Assembly: GCA_021432635.1 (NCBI GenBank)
Contig: MU270027.1
Coordinates: 434,001-498,000, forward strand
DNA length: 64,000 nt
Direction: 5' to 3'
Source: Thozetella sp. PMI_491
Lineage: Eukaryota > Ascomycota > Sordariomycetes > Chaetosphaeriales > Chaetosphaeriaceae
Both the position numbers and the translations under genes were made by a program. Below are positions 52,514 through 62,801 of the stretch, in pieces (the first letter of the stretch is position 1; each line of letters begins with the position of its first letter). The notes beneath the pieces are model-generated. The model saw only the letters and a program-made list of their open reading frames with translations. It did not search any database and was not told the DNA's origin.

Positions 52514-55107
52514 GGGTGGCCCAGGCAGAAGTGGGAAGCACAGGAGCGGGCGTATTCGTGTGATGCACTTGGCACACGTGGCGGTATGTGGAGAGATACC
52601 TTAGAATAGAATCCGGACGGAGTTTGGAACCTCAGATGCAACTGAACTTGGCGTCTGCCCTCCCCCGCTTGCCTGTGTATCAGACGGCGTCGCCATGAAT
52701 GGGCGCCAAGGCCCCCCGTCGTGGATCCCACTTTGCGGGAACGAGACAGGGATGTGGTTCGAGATTTTGATCGAGGGGTCAATGCCAAGAGACCGATCGA
52801 GCTATCTTGGGGCTGCACCACAGGTAAACCCCAAGAATCCAATTCTAAACCTCTGCCGCTCGCACCGTAGTTACCAAGAGAGCCAATGTATGCACGGCTA
52901 TGTGATCTGCTGCTCGCCGCGGCCTTGCGAAACGACTGGCAGTGGAGGCTCCTTGAACAGGCACCAAGCGGACCCAGCGGCCCAGATGCCTGCATTGGCC
53001 CGGATGGAGCAGTTGGCCGATTGTGTGGTCTCGCATCTTCAACATAGCTCCGAAGAACTTGAGGCCAGATGGCTTATGGAAAGCACGGTTCGTCTCGCAG
53101 CCCACATCCCCTCGTCAGCATCTCTCGGAGCGTAACAGGCTGGCCGAGGCAAGAGGCTCTCGTGACGTTTCGCAGCTGCCAAAGGGCGTCAAAGCAGGCC
53201 CGGCTGCCCGGCCTGCGGAAGTCCCGATGGCCACATCTCGTCTGCCCTCTGGCTGATCAGATGTCGGATGTGCCACGTGAAGCTCTGCCGGGTCAAACGG
53301 GCGACAACAGGACGAATTCAGGGCAAGGGCTTCCCAGAAAGCAAGTTCATCTCAAGCTGGGCACGGATGTTACAGTTCGAGCAGGAACGAGAAGGTTTGC
53401 TCCCAAAAGGCACCCCAAAGGCAGAGAGGAAGGTCCAAGCAACATCAATGGTGCCGGGCTTTGCGCATGAAAACACTCCAGCTTGACACAGCGCGAGAGG
53501 TGACGCCAAGATGTTACTGCCATTGTTGGACTAGAGAAAGCCCTAGTTCGGACGGTCCTTCGGAGGAGGAGAGGCGGGGGGAAAGCAGGGCGTGGAGAAA
53601 GAAGAAAAACAAAACAGAGTCGAGGTCTCGGGGCAAGCCCGACAAAATATCGCCGTGTGTTTGGCTTCGCATGTGCCTCAACTAAGAAAGCCGCCCCTGT
53701 TCCCTGCTCCCTGTTCCCTGGGTTCCTGGGCGGCGGTGCTCCCGCCAAGCGCGTCAAGACAACGCTGATCTTGAGTCGTGGCGGGCCCGGCGGGGGCCGG
53801 AAGGAGACCCGTCCAGCTCTGCTTTTTGCGGATTTGCGGATGTGCGGAGTGGCCCCGAGGTCGACGGATTGGCGCCCGGTGGCCCTGATGTGGTTCCTGC
53901 AGACGCCTCCCATTGCGGGCGGTACCGGCTACTACGGCATGGGGAGGGGGGCCCTAATGTAAGGTACGAGAGGTGGCGGCCGCCGGAGGCTGCATAGGGG
54001 GATTCCATACGGATAATTGGGGGAGCTATCACCGCCCCCGTCGAACGCCTCTGGGGCTGGATCCAGGCCACTCCAGTCCACTCTTCCAACCAGCGGCGCG
54101 CGCGGGAATCCATACTGGGTGCCATACCATAGCGATCACCGGACCGAAGAAGGCGTCCCTGCTCTTGTTTGGCCTCCTTCCCCGGTTCTTCAGTTATCTT
54201 TTTTTTACCTGCTGTTGACGGGTGCAGAGGCTCCGCCCTGCCAGTGAGTGTCGCAGCTTCGGGGCTGTCCATTTTGGTTCTCTTCACCCCGACCCCTGCG
54301 CTTCCTTCCTCGCCCGCACCAGCCAACCGTGTGGACCATAGCGTAGCGAGCGCTTGAAGGGGCTACAGCCGCAGCGCCTACAGCACCCGTATCTGTATCC
54401 AGGATGCATGTACTTCGTAGGAGCGTCGAGGAAAGAAGGCGGGGGGAAGGGGACGGGATGGGAGACCCTAGCCCGCTTCGCCCGGTATGCGTTACCAGAT
54501 GGTGCAATTCTCTGGCAAAACCTTCTGATACCTGGGCACGAACGAGACCCGCCTCGTCAACAGCAGCTCAGGTTGGGGGGAAGAGGGGTGGGGGGGGCCT
54601 GTCGAAGCTCAGCAAGTGGAGGCTACGGGCGTCTAATCCACCTCCTACCCACATGTGCATGCTCGCACACAAACACAAGCACAAAGCTCTCTCTCTCTCT
54701 CTCCCAACTCTTCCCCCTCGGAGCCTCCTGGGCCGGCTTCCTCTCGTGGCATCTCGGCCATTGAGCCAGTAGCTACCTGCGTTGCGATACGCTCGACGAC
54801 AATGTGAGATCGTTAGCTTGGCAGGCGCGACAATGCAGTGCCACGCCAGCTTGGCAGCACCCAGGGCCCGCCCTGCCTCCCTGGCTGGCGGTGGTCGAGT
54901 CTAGACTGGAGGCTTCCCCCTGCAGTATGTTTCATCTGACCAGTGCATGCGGAGAGTGCCTATTTTGGGGAGTCGCATGTTCGAGAGCTGTCAGATCTGT
55001 GCTCGAATGGAGATGCCACCCGAAGACGCTGATGTGTCCCGGGTACTCTGCCCTAGGATCATCGTTGAGGCGACCGGGGATTTTGCGAGTGCTACGTCGG
55101 TACGTCC

Positions 55108-55129
55108 TTTTTTTTTTTTTTTTTTTTTT
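55108..55129. repeat. T22 homopolymer run
   Basis: Twenty-two consecutive T, with a further T-run about 35 bp downstream. Intergenic. Confidence 0.85.
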
Positions 55130-56170
55130 CTCGGGGCGTAACCTAGGTTTGATTCGGTTGATTTTTTAACTTTTTTTTTTCTCACACCCTCTTACCCGGG
55201 CCAGGGCGGGCAGGAGGAGAGTGGCTGGGAATGGGTTAGCAGAAACGGGGGTCTCAACGACTCAGGCGTGTGCGAAGAAAACGGCCGTCTCCTCTCTTTC
55301 TCTTTCTTTCTCCACTCAGCCAGTCAGTTGAGCAAGTTGCCTCGGTGTCATTAACCCTCCCACTACGGGAACGACTCGCGCTAGGCAGCTGAGTGGTAAT
55401 AATTGCCCGCCACGCCGTTGCTGCTATCGCGCTATAGCTAGGCGCACGAGACCAAAAAGGGGGGGTGGCTACGTAGCGTAATGCCGTCGAGGCGGCTTGT
55501 CAAGTGGGCGGCAGATTCCACAAGAAGAGAGAGATTGAGGAGAGGGGGACGGCAAAGGGGGTGGAGGGGAGGAGGTTCGAGCTCGACAGCTCAGTGGCGG
55601 TTGGACCGAAACCTCCTTCGGGATCGCCATCGTCTGCACGGAACCAGATGGCGGGGCAGGAGGGACAATAAGATGTTCGCCTGAGCCGGGCGGCTGGTAG
55701 CACAAAAGCATCGAGTGATCGTCGACCGAGATTCGCATAGTAGCACATCTTCTGGGGCAGCCCGCATACAGATTCACGTCCTGCCGGGCTTGTACCTACC
55801 GTGCTGCACACCAGTGCCCTGCAGCTCCGAACTCTTTGGGACTTTTTTTTTTCCCTTTCCCCTGCTTCGTACCCCTCCCCCTGCTGGAACCCGGAAGACT
55901 GTTGCAGGGTCCCTCTGCAAGCTTGCAACTCCCACTCACAGTGGAAGGGGTCCCCCCCCCAAATAAGGGGCGCATTGCTACACACCGCATCCCCAAAGCT
56001 GCGCTTCCCTCCCCAGAAGGAGACGGGGGTTGGCTTGCTCCTCGTAGGGGCCCTCCCCCCCGTGGCACGCCGCTGTCGCACGACACCCCAGATGACAGGT
56101 CCTTGTCAGAAAAAAAAAAGGAAAAAAAGGGCCATGTACATACAGGTAAGGGCTGAGGGAGCCACCACGG

Positions 56171-56214
56171 GAAAGAGAGAGAGAGAGAGAGAAAGAAAGA
56201 AAGAAAAAAAAAAG
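56171..56214. repeat. (GA)n / (GAAA)n microsatellite
   Basis: About ten GA units grade into GAAA units and an A-run. A purine-strand tract able to form H-DNA in principle. Confidence 0.85.
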
Positions 56215-57554
56215 GGGAGGATAGAGTGAGGATAGAGAGCGCGCCAAGCGACAAGGAGAGAGAGGGTGATAGAGCCAACACGACATCTAGATAGAGAAAA
56301 GGAGAGCTGTCATGTCAGATGGGCTCTTCTTTCCCACCCCCCAACGCCTTGGGGGATATTCGCGATCTTATTTATTGGGTAAATACATTGAAGACTTGGA
56401 GGCAAGATACAGGACGCTAGGGAGGCGGCGGCAGGGGCGCGCATTGCGTTAACAGCATGCATCGGGACCAGGGTATCGGGCGGGTCCCTGCGCTAAGTTA
56501 GATTGATATTCCCCTTTGGGTACCTTAATCTACTACGTACGGCCCCGGCCAGTCCTCCCTTTTTCCCCTTCTCTTCATGAGCCGTTTCCTTTCTTTCGCT
56601 CCCTCTCATCATATTACTCTCTCTCTCTCCCTCCAACCTCATCCTCCTCCCCCCCTCCAAGCCGCCTTGCCTTCCCTTCTTCTTACCCTCCGCTCGATCC
56701 GACTTTTTGTCGCTCTTCCTTGGCCACATTCTTGGGCCATTTTTTACGAGCTTACCTTACATCGACACTCGTTCCCCCCTGGTATATTGCCTTCTAATTA
56801 TTTTTTCTCTCCTTGCCCACCGGCCAACTCGTCGACCCCCGAGCTCACGTAGCTTCCTCGACCTCGCGACCTCCTGTACAGACGCCGAATGCTGTGAAGC
56901 AACCGATTCCGAGCCAGAAGACCGTCTTTTTTCGCCCTCTTCTCTTTCTCGACGCTCGCTAAAGAGTACACTACTCGACCGCCCGTTTAATTCCAGACAA
57001 GCCGACCTTTGTTCGACCGTTTGCCAGCGCCTCTCGAGGACCCGAACAAAAATTTACCCAAGGCCCAAGGACCCTGGCACTCGATTCTTCTGGGAAGGCC
57101 AATTGCTTCCCCCCCAGTTGAGAAATCCTTGTCGCGACCGTTGTGTCAGCTCCCAGTCTCTTCCCGGCTCAGGCATCCCCTGCACCCCTTCTGACCGGTT
57201 GGACGCCGAACCCTCTTTGAAAGCACCGCCCCGTATACATGTACCTCCAGTGACATACCAAGTTGCTATTCAACCTGCTAGCCGGCTATACCTCCCTCCA
57301 GCAGCGTTTACGGATACTTGCTTTTGCTCACTCTTTTTTTCTCCCCGGGACTCTCGGGTCAATCGTGGCTGAAGTGCTCTGTTCTAGATCCGCTCTAGGA
57401 CAGACCCCTACTTTGTGTGAGAGAGACACAAGGTACATTCCAACGCGCATATCTTTGCTCCGCCGTGCCTTTCCCGAGGCACGCCTAATCTGTCAAAACG
57501 GCGGTTCTATCGCACGTCGCCAGGGACACTCTCGTCCCTCCGCATCTTCTCGGG

Positions 57555-59978
57555 ATGCAGGACCTGTCTGGACCCCAGACCGGGGGGCCTAGCGCCCCTC
57601 CTCGCTTCGGCCATGCCTCGAAGCCTTCCAACAGCGACACGGGCTTCTCCCATGGCGCCTTCACTTCCAACATTGTTGGCTTCGCTGACAGGCACCCTCG
57701 GCGCGGTAACATTCCGACCATCAACACCCAGCCCATGCCCCAGCAGTCGCCCCCGCCGCCCAATGGCGCCGATTTGACCACCCCGGGCACTGCCTTTGAC
57801 ATGCAGTTCACCCCATTGCTGCCCTCGCAGCTCCTCCTGGGAAGTCCCTTCCAGCCCGGCACTCCCGCCGCCTTCGGGAGCCCACACTTCCAGAGCGTCT
57901 CGGGCTTCCAGCACGCCCAGCACCAGAGCCTGCAGCAGCAGCAGAACGGCGCCTCGAGCCCCGTGCAGGGCAACATGTCTCCCCACATGTACCAGGGCAT
58001 CGTGTCGCCCTCGGCCTACGGCGCCCCCCAGTTCTACTCGCCGCAGTCGCCGACTGGCTCCTTCAACCAGATGCAGGGCCAGATGCAGATGAACATGCAG
58101 CCGACCTCGCCCGTATCGATGAGCCCCGGCATGGTGACGGGCACCAGCCGCACCGTCTATCTGGGCAACATCCCCCCTGACACGAGCGCCGAGGAGATCC
58201 TAGGACACGTGCGCAGCGGCCAGATCGAGTCCGTCCGCCTGCTCCCGGACAAGAACTGCGCCTTCATCTCGTTCCTGGACGCCAGCTCCGCCACCCACTT
58301 CCACTCTGATGCCATCTTGAAAAAGCTCTGCATCAAGGGCCAGGACATCAAGATTGGCTGGGGCAAGCCCTCCCAGGTCCCCACCTCGGTCGCTCTGGCC
58401 GTGCAGCAGTCGGGCGCCTCCCGCAACGTCTACCTCGGAAACCTGCCCGAGGATATCGCTGAGGAGGAGCTCCGCGAGGATCTCGGCAAGTTCGGTGCCA
58501 TCGACACAGTCAAGATTGTGCGGGAGAAGAACATTGCCTTTGTGCACTTCCTGTCCATCGCAAACGCCATCAAGGCCGTAAGCCAGCTTCCTCAGGAGGC
58601 CAAGTGGCAGAGCCCTCGCCGCGTCTACTACGGCAAGGACCGGTGCGCCTACGTCTCCAAGACCCAGCAGCAGAATGCCGCCCAGTACCTCGGCATCGCC
58701 CCGGGCTATGCCCACATGCTGACCGGTGCCGACCGCGACCTCATCTCGAACGCCCTGGCCCAGCAGTCCGTCGCCGCCGCCGCGGTTGCTACCACGGCTG
58801 GTGGTATCAACAACCTGGGCAACCGGACCATCTACCTCGGCAACATCCACCCCGAGACTACCATCGAGGAGATCTGCAACGTCGTCCGAGGTGGTCTGCT
58901 GCACCATATCCGATACATCCCGGACAAGCACATCTGCTTCGTGACCTTCATCGACCCAACCGCTGCTGCGTCCTTCTATGCGCTGAGCAACCTGCAAGGC
59001 CTGATGATCCACAACCGCCGCCTGAAGATCGGCTGGGGCAAGCACTCGGGTGCCCTGCCCCCGGCGATTGCGCTTGCTGTCAGTGGTGGGGCTTCTAGGA
59101 ATGTGTACATTGGCAACCTCGACGAGACCTGGACCGAGGAGAGGCTGAGGCAGGACTTCTCTGAGTACGGCGAGATTGAGCTGGTGAACGCGCTTCGCGA
59201 GAAGAGCTGCGCGTTTGTCAACTTCACCAACATTGCCAACGCCATCAAGGCGATCGAGGCTGTCCGGAGCAAGGAGGAGTACAAGAAGTTCAAGGTGAAC
59301 TTCGGCAAGGACCGCTGCGGTAACCCTCCGCGCCAGATGCAGCAGCAGCAACAGCAGCAGCAGCAGCAGCAGCAGGCCCCATCCCCTCGTGGTGAGACGG
59401 TGCCCTCGCCCCCTCCACAGAGCACCGGGAGCCAAAACGGGAACTCGCCCACCAACGCCACGAGCCCGAGCCAGCCGACCTTGTTCAACACCACCAACAA
59501 CCCCCTGACGCTGTACCTCAACCACGTCTCCCAGCAGGCCCATCAGCAGCAGGCCCATCAGCAACAGGCTTTGGTTGCGCAGCAGGCTGCCCTCTTCGGC
59601 ACGGCCCAGTCCTCGCCCAACGAACCCGGCGTGACCCTCGATATCCCCCAGGTCCCCGTGGCTGGGCACCAGCAGTCGGCGAGCATGTCCAACGGCTACG
59701 CTGCCAACCCGGCCTCGGGTGCGACGACGATCGGTGGGCTGCTCGCCCCCGGCCCCCGCGGCCAGCACAACCGCGCTGTCAGCCTGCCCGTCCTGGCCCC
59801 CGAGTTCCAGAACGGTGGCGTTAGCCCCAGCAGCCTCCCGGGTAGCACCGGAGGCAGCGACGGCGAGCGTCGAGGGCACCAGTACCAGGCCAGCTACGGA
59901 GGCATGGGCACTGGCTTTGGCCTTGCGATCGGCCAGAACGGCCTAAACGGTTGGGTTGAAGAGGAGGTAGCGAACTAG
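57555..59978 (+). CDS. MRN1: Four-RRM RNA-binding protein, Mrn1/Nrd1 type
   Basis: Cytoplasmic/nuclear RNA-binding protein of the type of budding yeast Mrn1 and fission yeast Nrd1, regulators of mRNA fate and differentiation. 807 residues, no intron in the coding part. Residues 1-190 are Pro/Gln/Ser-rich and disordered. Four RRMs follow, each with a recognisable RNP2: TVYLGNIPP (about 200), NVYLGNLPE (about 290), TIYLGNIHP (about 425) and NVYIGNLDE (about 515). RNP1-like strands are CAFISFLD, IAFVHFLS, ICFVTFID and CAFVNFTN. Repeated IKIGWGK/LKIGWGK and YYGKDRC/NFGKDRC linkers are typical of this family. The tail has a polyglutamine run of about 13 at 59338 and a HQQQA repeat. Antisense frames up to 559 codons are mirror artefacts of GC bias. 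Confidence 0.9.
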   Translation: MQDLSGPQTGGPSAPPRFGHASKPSNSDTGFSHGAFTSNIVGFADRHPRRGNIPTINTQPMPQQSPPPPNGADLTTPGTAFDMQFTPLLPSQLLLGSPFQPGTPAAFGSPHFQSVSGFQHAQHQSLQQQQNGASSPVQGNMSPHMYQGIVSPSAYGAPQFYSPQSPTGSFNQMQGQMQMNMQPTSPVSMSPGMVTGTSRTVYLGNIPPDTSAEEILGHVRSGQIESVRLLPDKNCAFISFLDASSATHFHSDAILKKLCIKGQDIKIGWGKPSQVPTSVALAVQQSGASRNVYLGNLPEDIAEEELREDLGKFGAIDTVKIVREKNIAFVHFLSIANAIKAVSQLPQEAKWQSPRRVYYGKDRCAYVSKTQQQNAAQYLGIAPGYAHMLTGADRDLISNALAQQSVAAAAVATTAGGINNLGNRTIYLGNIHPETTIEEICNVVRGGLLHHIRYIPDKHICFVTFIDPTAAASFYALSNLQGLMIHNRRLKIGWGKHSGALPPAIALAVSGGASRNVYIGNLDETWTEERLRQDFSEYGEIELVNALREKSCAFVNFTNIANAIKAIEAVRSKEEYKKFKVNFGKDRCGNPPRQMQQQQQQQQQQQQAPSPRGETVPSPPPQSTGSQNGNSPTNATSPSQPTLFNTTNNPLTLYLNHVSQQAHQQQAHQQQALVAQQAALFGTAQSSPNEPGVTLDIPQVPVAGHQQSASMSNGYAANPASGATTIGGLLAPGPRGQHNRAVSLPVLAPEFQNGGVSPSSLPGSTGGSDGERRGHQYQASYGGMGTGFGLAIGQNGLNGWVEEEVAN

Positions 59979-60774
59979 GAAGGGCAGCCTTCCCTGCCCC
60001 GGGTGCCACGCTGACGAGGAGACACGACGAACCAAAATCGGACCAGACTGAATAACACGTTGTAATCTTTCTTTCATTCTTCTTTGGGTGACTTTGGGCT
60101 GTTATTTGTGTTATTGCTTTTGCGCGCTCTATCGAATCCAATATTTCACTCGCCTTCTGTCCACCCAATGCTTCGATCCTTTCAAAATTTCTTTACTATA
60201 ATATCCAGGGGCCTCCCCTTTTGATATTTTTTCTTTTCTGGTTCTTCCGCTGTATCATGTTGGATAACTTTTTTGGGTGGTCGGCACGCCGTCTCCATGG
60301 TCCGGGAGAAGCCGAGATGGAGGAGGAAGGGAACAGGAGCTCGAGTTGCGGGTTGCCTGGCTTGCGCATTGGCATATGAGTGGAACGCGCTGAGAAGAGC
60401 TGTCGATCCTCTTCGCGCCGGATCTGGACAAGCAGGAAGTGGCGACGCCTTCTTCACTCCCCAGACGGGAGATAATGAGGAGACCGGGCAAAGGCCCATC
60501 TATGGGTCAGAAATCCCCCTGTTAGGAGGAACGAATGCAGTGAGCCTGCCACTTTGCGGCGGGCTCGGTCGGAGTAAGGTATATGAGGAATATAAACCGC
60601 ATGATCAACTTCTGTGTGCCACGAGGACAAACACGTGGTGTTCTCCCATGCTTCAACTGTGACACGTGGGGCCGACGAGCTCATCAAACCGGCAGCGTGT
60701 AGACCCTACTTAGTACTGTACAACACCCTCGCGGCTCTTGCATCCCCGCCCAAGCAAGTCTGGGTAACCCTATA
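59979..60774. other. Intergenic, convergent 3' ends of MRN1 and agmatinase
   Basis: About 800 bp. The first 280 bp are T-rich and look like the MRN1 3' UTR. The remainder holds only short frames. No repeat or RNA gene seen. Confidence 0.4.
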
Positions 60775-62227
60775 TCACAGCTCGTCATGGCCCGGGTTCT
60801 TGCCTTCCTTCCCCATCTGCTGCATCCCCTTCTTGACCATAGAGCTAAGGATTTCGTAGACGACCTGGGCCGCCGCCAGCGCCGTCTCCTCGCCGTTTCC
60901 CTGGTACGCCGGCGCCACTTCGACGACATCGGCCCCCACTAGGTTTAAGCTCTCGATACCCCTGAGAATACGGATCAGCTCCCGGGTGGTCCAGCCACCC
61001 GGCTCTGGGGTGCCGGTTCCCGGGGCAAATGCTGCAGGCAGACCTAGGCGTTAGAATTGCTGCGTCACGACGGCGGCCGAGCTAGGGAACGAATCTTACG
61101 CACCTGGGTCCAGCACGTCGATGTCGACCGACAGGTATACCGGGTCCCCGTCCGCCTCCGCCGTGGCGAAGTTGTCTAGGATCGCCTTGATGACGCCGGC
61201 CGTCCCGAGCTCGTCAATGTCGTCGGCGCTGATGCGCACCCAGTTCTGAGCGGTGTCGTCCTCATGGTCCTCCCAGCCGTCGCCGCTCAGGCGGGTCCTG
61301 AGGCCCGCGTGCATAGAGGCTCCCGTGCTAGCGTTGGAGAGCAGCCCCTCGCTCCCGGCCAGCCAGAACATGCTGCCGTGGTTGAAGTGCGCCTGGTCCG
61401 ACGGCCAGGCGCTAGGGTACTTGGCCGGGTGCCATGTGTCAAGGTGTGCTAGAGTTCCACAGTCAGAAGCCAGGTCAAGCCCGATGGTCCGAGGCTGTAC
61501 ACACCGTCAAAGTGCAGCACCCGCAGCGGCCGTCCGTAGGCCGCTTTGAGCGCCCGGAGAGCCGGCAGGGCGAGGCTGTGGTCGCCGCCCAGGGTGATGA
61601 GCTTGGGCTTCTGGATCAGGGGCGAGAGGGTTGCCCGGAGGCCCAGCTCGGCAAAAGCCTCCGTCATCTGGGCCACGGCGACCGCATTGTCAAAGGGCGT
61701 GAGGGGGATGTCCCCGCAGTCGATGATCTTAGCCCAGTTCTGGTAAGGGTTGATGTTTGCACGCGGGTTGAAGCCCCGGAACGACGTCTGCCGCGCCGAG
61801 GCCTGCCGGATGGCCCTGGGGCCGAACCGGGCACCTTTTTGGCGGCGAAGGCGGTTAGCATCCGTGCCATGGGGGCCGGAGGGCAGGCTATCCCCCGGGT
61901 GCCGTCACTCACCAGGCCGGTAGCTCGTCGCCGTGTCGAACGGCGCTCCGATGATGCCGATGTCGAACAGCTCTCCCGGCGTAGTCAGGCACTTGACGTG
62001 CTTGAGATGGGCGAACGAGCCGATGCCATTGAATCCCCACTAAGAAGAGAGTATGTGAGCAGGGGAGCGACCAAGAGCGCTCGGAGACGCTGCAACTGAA
62101 AACACACCTCGAATCCCCACTTCCTCTCGAGCTCGGCGAGCTCCTCTGGTGTAAAGTCTCTACTCGGGGCGTGATCGCTGCATGCCGCTATCAACGTCGC
62201 CCATGCGGCAACGAGAGCTAACCTCAT
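60775..62227 (-). CDS. Agmatinase-family ureohydrolase with signal peptide
   Basis: Binuclear manganese ureohydrolase; the family reaction is agmatine plus water to putrescine plus urea. Five exons (62227-62108, 62039-61913, 61834-61505, 61448-61104, 61031-60775) give 392 residues. All six metal ligands are present: His168 in GGDHS, Asp192, His194 and Asp196 in HFDAHLDTW, and Asp301 and Asp303 in [18 protein letters not shown] itself is assembled across an intron, and [15 protein letters not shown] across another. The first 18 residues ([18 protein letters not shown]) look like a signal peptide with a cleavage or lipobox-like Cys region, suggesting secretion or vacuolar location. Other guanidino substrates are possible, since fungal secreted agmatinase-like proteins are poorly characterised. 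Confidence 0.88.
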
Positions 62228-62801
62228 GTTGTGTTAAGCGGTACGGGCGAAAGAGGAGCGCAGGAGCTGCGCCGAGAATAGGTATGAGCGGGAAAAAAAA
62301 CCGTGACGAGATCAAGAGATAGCTAAACAAAAGATTTGGAAAATAAAAAATTAAAAAAAATCCCGGCGGTATAGCTCTAGAGCAGCCACCGTCCGGTATC
62401 GCGGGGCATGTGGACGGTGTTGCGGAGGCAACTTGGCAAATGATAAGCGTGAACAGGGGTGGACCGGCCCGGCCACCAACGGCCGGGAAGCGGACCTCTT
62501 ACAAGTTTCGGTGACTACTATCTAGACCGCACTCAGCACCCCTTCTCAAGAGTTGGCCGCCCGATCGGCCGGATCGGACGCCGACTAGGCCGCAGCAAGT
62601 GTGAAACGGCCGAGATCGCGGCGCAGAGCGCAGACACCGCTGTGACGAAGCTGGTACAGAGTTCGTCAAAGTCTTTGTCCTTCTCACGCCTGCTCCGGCA
62701 TGCTATACCCACACGAGTCAGTCGTGACAGAATGGCCCCATTGAGTATTAGGCTCAGCTCTAAACCAGATATCTATATGCTATATGATGTAGCCGCAACG
62801 T
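62228..62801. other. Intergenic, agmatinase promoter and MFS 3' side
   Basis: 574 bp between same-strand genes. An A-rich patch lies at 62330-62360, directly upstream of the agmatinase. Short frames only. Confidence 0.4.

Larger units (their letters stand above)
52514..57554. other. Gene-poor block with pyrimidine-rich leader of the RRM gene (5 kb)
   Basis: No supportable gene. Simple-sequence DNA is frequent: a (CT)n run near 54686-54703, a T22 run at 55108-55129, and a (GA)n/(GAAA)n run at about 56171-56214. From about 56550 to 57550 the plus strand is rich in C and T with several small ATG frames, for example 56577-56852 (91 codons). This probably belongs to a long 5' leader and promoter of the MRN1-like gene. 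Confidence 0.4.

Noticed and set aside
53347-53913. 188-codon minus-strand frame downstream of AsnRS
   Set aside because: Arg/Pro/Leu-biased and no conserved motif; apparent hydrophobic stretches follow from CT-rich DNA.
58200-59879. 559-codon antisense frame opposite the MRN1-like gene
   Set aside because: It mirrors a GC-rich real coding frame, has Val/Leu/Gly/Arg-biased translation and no domain. The sense frame carries four RRMs.
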